From assembly GCA_963736975.1 (NCBI GenBank), contig CAVTQY010000001.1, positions 1,178,001 through 1,242,000 of the forward strand: a DNA stretch of 64,000 nucleotides, in the 5' to 3' direction. Both the position numbers and the translations under genes were made by a program. A model generated the notes under the pieces. That model ran no database searches. It was given only the letters and a program-made list of their open reading frames with translations, and was not told where the DNA came from. This document shows positions 28,289 to 39,170 of the stretch, piece by piece. The DNA is from CAVTQY01 sp963736975 (GTDB lineage: Bacteria > Pseudomonadota > Alphaproteobacteria > Acetobacterales > Acetobacteraceae). The first letter of the stretch is position 1, and each line of letters opens with the position of its first letter.

Positions 28289-28360
28289 GCGCGGAGCCCA
28301 GCAGAGTTGCGCCGCAGGCTCAAGCTCTGCGAGTTTACGCCAGTATCACGGAGGTGAGGC

Positions 28361-29317
28361 ATGGCTTTGACCCGCAAACGGGTGATGGTGACCGGAGGCG
28401 CGGGCTTCCTCGGCTCGCACCTATGCGAACGGCTGTTGCGAGATGGCAGCGACGTGCTGTGCGTCGATAACTATTTCACTGGCCGCAAGGACAACATCGC
28501 GCAACTGCTGCCCGATCCGCATTTCGAGGCGATGCGCCACGACATCACCTTCCCACTCTATGTGGAGGTGGACGAGATCTACAACCTGGCCTGTCCCGCT
28601 TCGCCGGTACATTACCAATTCGATCCCGTGCAGACGACGAAAACCAGCGTCACCGGCGCCATCAACATGCTGGGCCTGGCCAAGCGCACTGGTGCGCGCA
28701 TCCTGCAGGCATCGACCAGCGAGGTGTACGGTGATCCCACCGTGCATCCGCAGAGCGAGGATTACCGCGGCAACGTCAACCCGCTCGGGCCGCGGGCCTG
28801 CTACGACGAGGGCAAGCGCTGCGCCGAGACGCTGTTCTTCGACTATCACCGCCAGCATCACGTCAAGATCAAGGTGGCGCGGATCTTCAATACATACGGC
28901 CCGCGCATGCACCCGGACGACGGGCGAGTGGTTTCCAACTTCATCGTGCAGGCGTTGCGCGGCGAGGTGATCACCCTGTTCGGCGACGGCAGCCAAACTC
29001 GCGCCTTCTGCTACGTGGACGACCTGATCGACGGGTTGGTGCGCCTGATGGGAAGTGAACCGGAGATCACCGGCCCGATCAATCTCGGCAACCCGCAAGA
29101 GATTCCCGTGCGCGTGCTGGCAGACGAGGTGCTGCGGCTGACGGGATCGCGCTCGCCGGTGACCCGACGGCCGCTGCCGCAGGACGACCCAACGCAGCGA
29201 TGCCCGGATATCGCCCGCGCCCGCGAGGCGCTGGGATGGGAGCCGACGGTCGGGTTGGAGGTAGGGCTGACACGAACGATCGCCTATTTCCGCGATATGC
29301 TGGCCGCCTCGCGGTAA
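28361..29317 (+). CDS. UDP-glucuronate decarboxylase / NAD-dependent epimerase (UXS type)
   Basis: A 318-residue extended SDR. The NAD loop is VTGGAGFLGSHLCERLL; DNYFTGRKDNI, YNLACPASPVHYQ, the catalytic YDEGKR and RIFNTYGPRM match UDP-xylose synthases particularly well. The reaction would be UDP-glucuronate to UDP-xylose plus CO2, feeding surface polysaccharide. The short ribosome site GGAGGTGAGGC lies before ATG 28361. No other polysaccharide genes are adjacent, so the polymer is not known. Confidence 0.9.
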   Translation: MALTRKRVMVTGGAGFLGSHLCERLLRDGSDVLCVDNYFTGRKDNIAQLLPDPHFEAMRHDITFPLYVEVDEIYNLACPASPVHYQFDPVQTTKTSVTGAINMLGLAKRTGARILQASTSEVYGDPTVHPQSEDYRGNVNPLGPRACYDEGKRCAETLFFDYHRQHHVKIKVARIFNTYGPRMHPDDGRVVSNFIVQALRGEVITLFGDGSQTRAFCYVDDLIDGLVRLMGSEPEITGPINLGNPQEIPVRVLADEVLRLTGSRSPVTRRPLPQDDPTQRCPDIARAREALGWEPTVGLEVGLTRTIAYFRDMLAASR

Positions 29318-29440
29318 CAGAAGCCGTGCGGTCGCAACCTCAAACGATCATGCTTTAAACTTTCTTTTGGCGCACGCGGTAGCTGTACCCGCGACTTGTG
29401 GACCGCCGGCCTTCACCGGCCAAACGGTTTTACTCTGAAC
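29318..29440. other. convergent intergenic gap
   Basis: 123 bases between convergent genes. It contains an AT-richer stretch (CATGCTTTAAACTTTCTTTT, 29349-29368) and a small GCCGG/CCGGC stem near 29407-29422 but no clear terminator. Confidence 0.3.
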
Positions 29441-29842
29441 TCAGGGGCGGTTACCCAGGTGCTGCTTTGCCTGTGCTACCGGCCGTAACCAGCGCTCCCG
29501 TCGGGGTGTCCACAATTCGTAGTCGGGCGAGAGATCTGATGGAGCCTCGTCGAGGGCACCCAGGCGAACCTCGATTTCGCTGTCCATGTCGTGAGTGCCG
29601 AACAGCGCCGATCCGCAGACCGGGCAGAAATGGCGGTGGTCCGTCGATGCAGTCCAGCTTTGAGTCTGGCCGGTGACCGTCACGTGACCGCGATCCCAGA
29701 CGGCGAACGCCATGAACGGCGCCCCGGTCTCTTTGCGGCACGTCAGGCAATGGCACACTCCAACGCGCACCGGCACGCCGCGCATTTCCAGGCGAACTTG
29801 CCCACCGTTGCAGCCGCCCAGCCTGGTCGTTTCTGCCACCAT
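29441..29842 (-). CDS. GFA family (CENP-V/glutathione-dependent formaldehyde-activating-like) zinc protein
   Basis: A 133-residue protein from ATG 29842, preceded by GAGGAG; a longer start at 29887 is possible. Zinc-ligand cysteines are visible as GGCNGGQVR, CHCLTCRKETGAPF and FCPVCGSALFG, the Mss4-like fold of the GFA family. Despite the family name most members are not shown to act on formaldehyde; roles in small-thiol chemistry are proposed. It is divergent from the next gene with a 68-base gap. Confidence 0.88.
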   Translation of the reverse strand: MVAETTRLGGCNGGQVRLEMRGVPVRVGVCHCLTCRKETGAPFMAFAVWDRGHVTVTGQTQSWTASTDHRHFCPVCGSALFGTHDMDSEIEVRLGALDEAPSDLSPDYELWTPRRERWLRPVAQAKQHLGNRP

Positions 29843-29910
29843 CCGCTCCTCGAAGTGCTCCACCGTAGGGTAGTTCGCCCGCCGCAAAACTTCGTGGCAA
29901 GGTTGCCGGC

Positions 29911-31071
29911 ATGGACCAACTGTTCCCCGATCCGATGGCCCGGGCTGAGGCGCTCGGCTCTGCCATCGCCGATGCTGCTGATGCTATAGAACGAAGCGGG
30001 CAGCTTACCGAGCCCGTGTTGACGCGCCTGCACGACGCCAGGCTGTTCCGCCTTTTGCTGCCCCGCTCGGCAGGCGGAGAGGAAGTGCCGCCCTGGGTCT
30101 ATTTTCGCGTTGTCGAAACGGTCGCCCAACATGACGGCTCGACAGGCTGGTGCCTGTTCACCGGCAACAGCAGCGCCTTGATGGCGGCGTTTCTCGGACC
30201 CGAGTCGGTGGGCGAGATCTGGGGCGATCCGCGCGCCGTCGTGGCATGGGGACCGCCGAACGCCTCCCGCGCACTCGCGGTGAGAGGCGGGTATCGGCTC
30301 AGCGGGCGGTGGCAGTTCGCCAGCGGCTGCCGTCATGCGACGTGGATGGGCGCTCACGCCCAGGTGCAGGAGTCGGATGGATCCCTCCGGCTGAACGCGG
30401 CCGGACGCCCGACCGTGCGCACGCTGCTGTTCCCGGCCAGCCAGGCACAGCTCGAAGACGGCAGTTGGGATGTTATCGGCCTGCGCGGCACCGCCTCCGA
30501 CGCCTACACCGTGACGGATCTGTTCGTGCCCGAGGCGTTCAGCTCGACCCGCGAGGACCCGTCCCTGCGGCGGGAGCCCGGCCGGCTGTATGCCTTCACC
30601 ATGCAGGGATTGTACACGGTGGGCGCGGCGGGGGTGGCACTGGGCCTGGCGCGAGCGATGCTGGATGCCTTCGTTGCACTCGCCCGCGGCAAGACACCAC
30701 GCGCGCTGGGACCGCTCGCCACCAATCACGTGGCGCAGGCCGGCGCTGCCCGGTGGGAGGCACAGCTCGCAGCCGCGCGCACCTATCTGTTGGATACTCT
30801 AGAAGCGCTCTGGAACCAGGCGGACGCGCCGATGGATGTACCGGCACGTGCCCGGCTGCGCCTGGCCTCGGTGCACGCGATCGAGACCGCGATCCAGGCA
30901 GCGGACAGCACTTATCGCGCCGCCGGGACCGACGCGATTTTTGTCGGCAGCGCGTTCGAGCGGCGGTTCCGGGACATCCATACGCTGTCGCAGCAGACGC
31001 AGGCACGACTGGCCAATTTCGAGGCAGTTGGGGCTGTGATGCTTGGCGCGGCGCCGGAGGTGTTTCTATAA
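29911..31071 (+). CDS. acyl-CoA dehydrogenase-fold flavoprotein, probable group D monooxygenase
   Basis: A 386-residue protein with the acyl-CoA dehydrogenase fold but sequence closer to flavin-dependent monooxygenases (HsaA/DszC/pigment hydroxylase type). Supporting segments: RLHDARLFRLLLPRSAGGEE, QHDGSTGWCLFTGNSSA, SGRWQFASGCRHATWMGAHA and the C-terminal TDAIFVGSAFERRFRDIHT. The canonical YEGT-type catalytic glutamate of dehydrogenases is absent. These enzymes use reduced flavin from a partner reductase to hydroxylate aromatic or sulfur substrates. No reductase gene is next to it; the substrate is unknown. Confidence 0.8.
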   Translation: MDQLFPDPMARAEALGSAIADAADAIERSGQLTEPVLTRLHDARLFRLLLPRSAGGEEVPPWVYFRVVETVAQHDGSTGWCLFTGNSSALMAAFLGPESVGEIWGDPRAVVAWGPPNASRALAVRGGYRLSGRWQFASGCRHATWMGAHAQVQESDGSLRLNAAGRPTVRTLLFPASQAQLEDGSWDVIGLRGTASDAYTVTDLFVPEAFSSTREDPSLRREPGRLYAFTMQGLYTVGAAGVALGLARAMLDAFVALARGKTPRALGPLATNHVAQAGAARWEAQLAAARTYLLDTLEALWNQADAPMDVPARARLRLASVHAIETAIQAADSTYRAAGTDAIFVGSAFERRFRDIHTLSQQTQARLANFEAVGAVMLGAAPEVFL

Positions 31072-31096
31072 CAGAACTCTCCGGCGCCGTGGATTA

Positions 31097-31309
31097 TCAG
31101 TAGTGATACCAGCCCCAGCCGGGACCGCCGAAAACAACCAGCAGCAGAAGAACAATCACGATAAGCCCAACCACCCCAAAGCCGCCCGTGCCGTAATACT
31201 CGCGGCGGTAACCGTAATACCCGCCGCCGCCGAACAGCAGCAAGATCAGCAGAATCAGGATCAGCAGGGTCAACATCAGGCCACTCCGTTCCCGTGTGAA
31301 CCAGGACAT
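31097..31309 (-). CDS. small two-helix membrane protein
   Basis: A 70-residue, very hydrophobic protein: a Leu/Ile run (MLTLLILILLILLLFGGGG), a Gly/Tyr/Arg loop, a second Val/Leu run (VVGLIVIVLLLLVVFGG) and an aromatic tail WGWYHY. It resembles small DUF3309-like membrane proteins common in alphaproteobacteria. The ATG of MLTLL, 11 residues in, is an alternative start. The role is unknown. It sits between convergent transcripts. Confidence 0.6.
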   Translation of the reverse strand: MSWFTRERSGLMLTLLILILLILLLFGGGGYYGYRREYYGTGGFGVVGLIVIVLLLLVVFGGPGWGWYHY

Positions 31310-31340
31310 CTGGTTGCATCACGTCACGATCGGCCCGGAT

Positions 31341-32507
31341 TTATGGCGGAGGCGTGGCAGCCGCAGCTTTTGGGTTGGTTCGCCGGAACGTGATCGTCGC
31401 CAGCAGAAAGCAGGCGAACAGGACCGCCAAAGCCCCGGGCAGGCCTTGCGGGTTCCATACATCCATTGCCATCCCGCCCAATGGCGGGCCGAGCAGCGCC
31501 CCCAGGCCATAGGCCATGATCATCGCGGCGTTCGCGGTGACCAGCTCGTTTCCCCGGAACCGATCCCCGGCCATCCCCAGCGCGAGCGGATAAATCCCCG
31601 AGGCCACGCCACCCCAGACAAAGAGTAGCGCATAGAGCACCGTTCCCGATGCGGTGGCGACGATCAACAACAGCGCCCCGGCCAGTCCAGCGAAACCGCA
31701 GAGCTGCAGCACAGCCGGGCGCTGCAAATGATCGGACAGCCAGCCGATCGGTACCTGCAGCACGATCGCGCCGACATAGACAACCGAGACGGTTGCGGCG
31801 GCAGCGCCCGCGCCCAACCCGCGCCGCACGCCCCAGATCGGCAGCAAGGTCAGCATCGCCGCCTCATACAGCCCGAACAGGCCGACCGCGCAGACGATGA
31901 GCGGAGCCCGCCGGACGACACCGACCAGGCCCACACCACGGCGGCCGAGTTCGCGTCTGAGCTCGCCCAACCCGAACAGCGGCAGCATGGCGCAGGCAGT
32001 GATCGCCGCATTCGCGATGAACGGCGCCCAGCCAGTGATGCCGGTCACCGCGAGCAGCAGCGGGCCGAGCGCGAAGCCCGCGGACAGCGCTGCCGCATAG
32101 ATGCCGATGATACGACCGCGCCTGGCATCGCCGGCGAGCAGGTTGATGGAGGCTTCGCTCGCCGTGAAGATGGTCGAGCCGATCACGCCGAGCATGATTC
32201 GCAGCACGAACCACGCCCCCAGGCCGGCGAAGACCTTCACCAGCATGAATACCAGGATGTCGAGCGCGAAACAGGTCAGCAGCAGGTTGCGCAGCCCGAC
32301 CCACCGCACCCAACGCGGCGCCAGCAAGGGGCCGACGAGCACGCCGATAAAGGCAGACGCCGCGTTCAGCCCGTTGAGCATGGCATCGGTGCCGCGCGCC
32401 TCCAGCAGCAGCGACATCAGCGGCGCGCCCTCGCCGATACTGAGACCGAACACGGTTACCGATGCAATGGCCGCCATCAGGCCGCGCAGACGCTCCCGCT
32501 CGGTCAT
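31341..32507 (-). CDS. MFS transporter
   Basis: A 388-residue, 12-segment major facilitator. It includes the loop after helix 2 LLAPRWVRWVGLRN and a helix 4-5 region VLRIMLGVIGSTIFTASEASI. The second half begins with LIVCAVGLFGLYEAAMLTLLPIW. The start is ATG 32507, which overlaps the stop of the DUF1275 gene (TGATG); an open extension upstream lies inside that gene. It is the last of three membrane protein genes on one minus-strand transcript. Similar to sugar or drug efflux (YcaD-like) members; the substrate is unknown. Confidence 0.88.
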   Translation of the reverse strand: MTERERLRGLMAAIASVTVFGLSIGEGAPLMSLLLEARGTDAMLNGLNAASAFIGVLVGPLLAPRWVRWVGLRNLLLTCFALDILVFMLVKVFAGLGAWFVLRIMLGVIGSTIFTASEASINLLAGDARRGRIIGIYAAALSAGFALGPLLLAVTGITGWAPFIANAAITACAMLPLFGLGELRRELGRRGVGLVGVVRRAPLIVCAVGLFGLYEAAMLTLLPIWGVRRGLGAGAAAATVSVVYVGAIVLQVPIGWLSDHLQRPAVLQLCGFAGLAGALLLIVATASGTVLYALLFVWGGVASGIYPLALGMAGDRFRGNELVTANAAMIMAYGLGALLGPPLGGMAMDVWNPQGLPGALAVLFACFLLATITFRRTNPKAAAATPPP

Positions 32508-33181
32508 CAGCGGCGGAGGAACGCCGCGAGAACGACGACGATTGCCAGGAACGGGAGCAGGGAAATCGCCTCCATCCCATGCATCGCCGCGAATGCGGCG
32601 ATGCCGGCACTGCCCCCATAGGCCGCCAGTACGCCGAGCTGAAGGCGCGCGCTGCGCGGCAACCGGTTCCGGTCGGGCGGCGAGCGGCCGACGACAGTGC
32701 TGACCACGCTGACCAGCGTGTTGGTGAAATAGGTGGTGGTGACACCGGGCACGTTGAGATGGCGCACTGTGACGCTCTGCAGCCCCATCCCGACGGCGGA
32801 CAGCAAAATAAGAGCGTGCAGCGGCAGGACGGCGGTCCGGTCCGCAACCGTCAGCCACAGGATCGCGAAGCCCCCCACGAAAATTGCCTCGATCGCGAAG
32901 GCGGCCGACAGGCGGCCACGCGAGGCATTCTCGCCCAGCAGCAGCGCCGCGCCGGCACAGCCAACCACGAAGCCGGCGAACGCCGTGAAGGCACGCAAGG
33001 CGGTGTCGAGCTGAAGCTGGCCGATGGCGATGCCGAGCAGCGCGGTGTTGCCCGTCATCGCCGAGGTGAAGATATGGCCGAGTCGAACGAAGCTCAGCGC
33101 ATCCATGGTGCCGGAGGCGGCGGAGAGCAGACCGAGGCTGAGATCCTCGCGGCGTGGAGTCAGGTTTGCTGCCTCAGTCAT
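32507..33181 (-). CDS. YoaK/DUF1275 family membrane protein
   Basis: A 224-residue protein with about six hydrophobic segments. Family marks: LSLGLLSAASGTMDALSFVR, GHIFTSAMTGNTALLGIA and VPGVTTTYFTNTLV. DUF1275 proteins are small transporters of unknown substrate. The start overlaps the end of the DMT permease gene by 8 bases and its stop overlaps the MFS start, so all three genes are translationally coupled. Confidence 0.9.
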   Translation of the reverse strand: MTEAANLTPRREDLSLGLLSAASGTMDALSFVRLGHIFTSAMTGNTALLGIAIGQLQLDTALRAFTAFAGFVVGCAGAALLLGENASRGRLSAAFAIEAIFVGGFAILWLTVADRTAVLPLHALILLSAVGMGLQSVTVRHLNVPGVTTTYFTNTLVSVVSTVVGRSPPDRNRLPRSARLQLGVLAAYGGSAGIAAFAAMHGMEAISLLPFLAIVVVLAAFLRR

Positions 33182-34085
33182 TCGCTCGCGCCACGTTGGT
33201 CAGCATGATGCCGGCGAGCACCAGCACCACGCCGAAAATGAAGCCGAGGCCAAGCCTTGTGCCGAAGATCGCCGCCGAAGCAGCGATGCCGACGAGCGGC
33301 TGTACATACTGAGAAGACGCGGCGACACGCACCGGCAGGGCGCGCAGCGCATGCAGCCAGATCCAGATGCCAAGCACGGTGACGAGCAGGCTGAGATAGG
33401 CCAACACGGCAATCGCGGTGGGCGTCCAGTGCGTCTGCCCGGCAGCCGCGTCCCATAGCGCGAGCGGCGACAGCAGCAGCGCGCCGAAAATGGTGCTCCA
33501 AGCGGATACCGTCATGACGCCGTGGCGCAGCGAGAGTTCGGCCCCGAACACGTAATAGGCGGCGATGCAGATCGAGGAGAGCAGCAACCAGAGATCGCCG
33601 ATGGCGGCTACTTCGGTCGGTGCCCCGGACGCCCCGGCGGTCGCCAGCCCGATGCCGGCAACTGCGACAGTCAGGCCGGCGAGGTGATGGACGCGCACCG
33701 GCTGGCCCAGGCGCAGCGCGGCGAACAGCACGGTGAAGATCGGGATGGTGGCGACAATGATTGTGGCGACAGCCGCGGAGCTGCGCTGCACCCCGGCGAT
33801 CTGCAACACCTGCCCCGCACCCAGGCCAAGAGCCGCCAGCCCGCCGATAGCCAGGAGTGCACGTGGCGGAGGCAGGCGCTCGCGCAGCAGAAACAGCGCG
33901 AAGGCCGGCGCCGCGCAGACATAGCGCAGCGACACCAAACCGAGCGGCGGGATGTCCCGCAGGCCGAGTTTCATCACCGGCACCGACAAGCCCCAGATCG
34001 CCGTCAGTACGGCCAGCGCCAGCAGCGGTCGCCAAGAATTTGGCGGCGCTGCCACGACCGCGCCGCTGGACATATCGGATGGCAT
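33174..34085 (-). CDS. EamA/DMT family transporter
   Basis: A 303-residue permease with ten hydrophobic segments in two EamA repeats. The first begins LLALAVLTAIWGLSVPVMKLGL and the second GDLWLLLSSICIAAYYVFGAEL. ATG 34085 (or 34073) is chosen because a longer frame runs back into uvrA. It is the first gene of the three-transporter operon and begins directly after uvrA stops at 34087, so read-through from uvrA is possible. The substrate, typically a metabolite or amino acid, is unknown. Confidence 0.9.
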   Translation of the reverse strand: MPSDMSSGAVVAAPPNSWRPLLALAVLTAIWGLSVPVMKLGLRDIPPLGLVSLRYVCAAPAFALFLLRERLPPPRALLAIGGLAALGLGAGQVLQIAGVQRSSAAVATIIVATIPIFTVLFAALRLGQPVRVHHLAGLTVAVAGIGLATAGASGAPTEVAAIGDLWLLLSSICIAAYYVFGAELSLRHGVMTVSAWSTIFGALLLSPLALWDAAAGQTHWTPTAIAVLAYLSLLVTVLGIWIWLHALRALPVRVAASSQYVQPLVGIAASAAIFGTRLGLGFIFGVVLVLAGIMLTNVARAND

Positions 34086-34086
34086 T

Positions 34087-36948
<2,862 letters not shown>

Positions 36949-36991
36949 GGGCGATGGGCCATGCCGAGCTCCTGTTCCCCGAATCCTGATT

Positions 36992-37006
36992 GTTCTTGGG
37001 ATGTTC
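36992..37006. promoter_or_regulatory. LexA (SOS) box, alphaproteobacterial type
   Basis: GTTC (36992-36995), seven bases, GTTC (37003-37006): the direct-repeat operator GTTC-N7-GTTC known for LexA of alphaproteobacteria. It sits 44 bases upstream of the uvrA start and 124 bases upstream of ssb, so it could control uvrA and perhaps both divergent genes after DNA damage. Confidence 0.8.
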
Positions 37007-37129
37007 CCCGCTTATAGGGGTATGACAGCGCCGGTGGAAGAGCTTTGCGGTGGACTCGGGTCACTAAGGAGTAAGTTAACCTTTCGCGACGGCAGATAAG
37101 GGCCGGTATTTCTGGGTTGAGGGCAGAAC

Positions 37130-37621
37130 ATGACAGGCAGTGTGAACAAGGTGATCCTGGTGGGCAATCTGGGGAAGGACCCGGAGATACGCACGACCCA
37201 GGCGGGGTCGAAAATCGTGAACCTCGCGCTGGCGACGAGCGAGAGCTGGAACGACCGTGCCTCCGGCGAGCGCAAGGAGCGCACCGAATGGCACCGGGTG
37301 GTGATCTTCAACGAGCGGCTGGCGGACGTGGCCGAGCGGTTCCTGCGCAAGGGGCGTAAGGTGTACGTGGAGGGGGCGCTGGAGACGCGCAAATGGACCG
37401 ACCAGTCGGGGCAGGAGAAATACACGACTGAGGTGGTGCTGCGGAATTTCCGCGGCGAACTGCAATTGCTGGATAGCGCGCGCGGCGAGGATGCCGGGGC
37501 GGAGTCGGGCGGGTTCCGCGACCGGGCGCCGGTGGCACGGCCGGCGACTGGTGCGGCGAAGGCTGGGCCGTCCTGGGAGGCGCCGAAGGGCGGCGATCTG
37601 GACGATGAGATTCCGTTCTGA
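37130..37621 (+). CDS. ssb: single-stranded DNA-binding protein SSB
   Basis: A 163-residue SSB. The OB-fold spans about residues 5-110 (SVNKVILVGNLGKDPEIRT, EWHRVVIFNERLADVAERFL, KGRKVYVEGALETRKW). A Gly/Ala/Pro linker follows and the acidic tip DLDDEIPF is the docking peptide for repair and replication partners. The uvrA-ssb divergent pair is a classic bacterial arrangement; the shared upstream region contains a LexA box. No frame problem. Confidence 0.97.
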   Translation: MTGSVNKVILVGNLGKDPEIRTTQAGSKIVNLALATSESWNDRASGERKERTEWHRVVIFNERLADVAERFLRKGRKVYVEGALETRKWTDQSGQEKYTTEVVLRNFRGELQLLDSARGEDAGAESGGFRDRAPVARPATGAAKAGPSWEAPKGGDLDDEIPF

Positions 37622-37753
37622 CGTGTGTAGCTGCAACCTGGTCTGACGGCGTTGCGGCGATCCGCCACGCTTGCGTGGAACGAAAGCAAGCGAGTTCAAC
37701 CACGGAGCGACTGCGTTGGAAGTCAAGTGCGGTATGCGGGAATGAGGTTGTTT
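37622..37753. other. gap after ssb
   Basis: No convincing gene. Plus-strand open frames here have no recognisable sequence and lie opposite the zinc-ribbon remnant. No clear terminator was found after the ssb stop. Confidence 0.3.
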
Positions 37754-38239
37754 TCAGGCCCGGGGCTGAGCCAGCGTGGCGCCGTGCTCGCGCCCGTCAG
37801 GCACGCTTCGCGCCGTTGCGCGGTGGCCCCGGCGGTTGCCGGAGCCATGCTTGACCGCCGCTGTGCCCGGCGCCGGATAGGAGCTGGCCGGTACGGAAAA
37901 ACGGCCTCTTGTAGCCCAACAGAAAAACCGGATTGGCCCGGACGCTGGGATGGTGCCCGGACACCAGAGATGTTCCGCCGACCATGGCACGCATTGAGGA
38001 CAAAACCGCGCGCCGGCCGGCGCGGCCGCACCACAGGCGGCACATGCGACCGGAAGCGGCGCACCGCATTCCATGCAGAAACGCGCGCCCGGCACGACCT
38101 TGGCGTTGCAGGCCAGACAGTTCAGTCGCGCGCCGCAGACACTCGCAACCGGCACCATACACCATATGCGCGAGACGTGGATGGCGCTCCCGCGACGCCG
38201 ACCCCTGAGACCCGTCCTGGAAAGCCGCAAAGGCGGCAA
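37754..38239 (-). pseudogene. remnant of a double zinc-ribbon protein
   Basis: Only one segment is convincing: two zinc ribbons in tandem (CLACNAKVVPGARFCMECG, then CAACG ... ARFCPQC), the N-terminal module common in large signalling proteins such as adenylate cyclase or AAA-ATPase fusions and in small zinc-ribbon proteins. A start codon is not obvious: the ribbon is preceded by CTG where ATG would be expected. Sequence after CPQC has no coding character. The simplest reading is the surviving N-terminus of a deleted gene. Confidence 0.4.
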
Positions 38240-38272
38240 TCCGAGGATGAGAGGCTCACGCCGGCCTGAGCG

Positions 38273-39103
38273 CTACTCCGGGCGGCGCAGCAGACACTGC
38301 ATAACCTTGGTTCGCCCTTGCGCCAGGGCCTCGGCGCTGTTGCGCACCAGTTCGCGAAACCGGTCTTCGAGCAGTACCTGTAGTCCCAGGCGCGGCGGCC
38401 CTTCTTCCTGCATCCGCCGCCGTGCCTCCGCCTGGAAGACGATCGCCTCCTCCGTGGCGTCGCGCAGTTCCAGGATCTCGAAGCCCGCGTCCGCGATGTT
38501 GGCAGGGATGTCCTCGGGCGCCGCGAGAAAACTTGCTTCCGCCACACTGGCCCAAGGCTGCGGATAGGCAGGCGGTCCGTTCGGCCCCACGACGATCTGG
38601 TCAACGGCGAACAGGCTGCCCGGGCGCAGCACGCGAAACGCTTCTCGATAGAACCGCCGCTTGTCGGCGATATTCATCAGCACGTTCTGCGAATAGGAGC
38701 GATCGAAACTATCGTCCGGAAACGGCAGGTCGGTCGCGCTGCCGTGCGCGATCCGCACCTGGTCGGCCATCCCACAGGCAAGGGTAAGCGCTACGGCGGC
38801 GTCGCAGAATGCCTGGGTCAGGTCGATCCCGGTGACATGACAGCCGTAGCGTGCGGCGATCCAGCGTGCGGGCCCGCCGATGCCGCTGCCGATGTCGAGC
38901 AACCGCTCGCCGGCTTTGGGATTAAGGCGAGCGGCCAGCGCCTCGGTTGCTGCCACGCCACGGCCGTGAAACTGGTCAAGCGGCGCGAGCGCATCCGGCG
39001 TGACGGTCGTGTCCGTCCCGTATGCCTCGCGCAGCGCCGCGAGGATCCTGTCAGCGATCGCCTCGCTCGTATAATGCCGCTCGACCTCATTTCGCGTGTC
39101 CAT
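38273..39103 (-). CDS. class I SAM-dependent methyltransferase
   Basis: A 276-residue methyltransferase. Motif I is LLDIGSGIGGPARWIA, the acidic end of strand 2 is VTGIDLT, and the motif IV region is FDRSYSQNVLMNIADK. It is similar in size and style to UbiE/sarcosine-dimethylglycine type enzymes (Methyltransf_11). The N-terminal helices NEVERHYTSEAIADRILAAL resemble glycine/sarcosine methyltransferase-like proteins. The substrate is not assignable. It is divergent from the acyl-CoA dehydrogenase gene with a 67-base gap that must hold both promoters. Confidence 0.88.
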   Translation of the reverse strand: MDTRNEVERHYTSEAIADRILAALREAYGTDTTVTPDALAPLDQFHGRGVAATEALAARLNPKAGERLLDIGSGIGGPARWIAARYGCHVTGIDLTQAFCDAAVALTLACGMADQVRIAHGSATDLPFPDDSFDRSYSQNVLMNIADKRRFYREAFRVLRPGSLFAVDQIVVGPNGPPAYPQPWASVAEASFLAAPEDIPANIADAGFEILELRDATEEAIVFQAEARRRMQEEGPPRLGLQVLLEDRFRELVRNSAEALAQGRTKVMQCLLRRPE

Positions 39104-39170
39104 CCGACAGGTTCCCCCAAGTGAGCGTCAGGTTTAGACTCGCGATTACGGTTGCGCGAGATGATAGGCC

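Noticed and set aside
37652..38269. Plus-strand 205-codon open frame after ssb
   Set aside because: Arg/Thr-rich low-information translation; the opposite strand has a recognisable zinc-ribbon segment.
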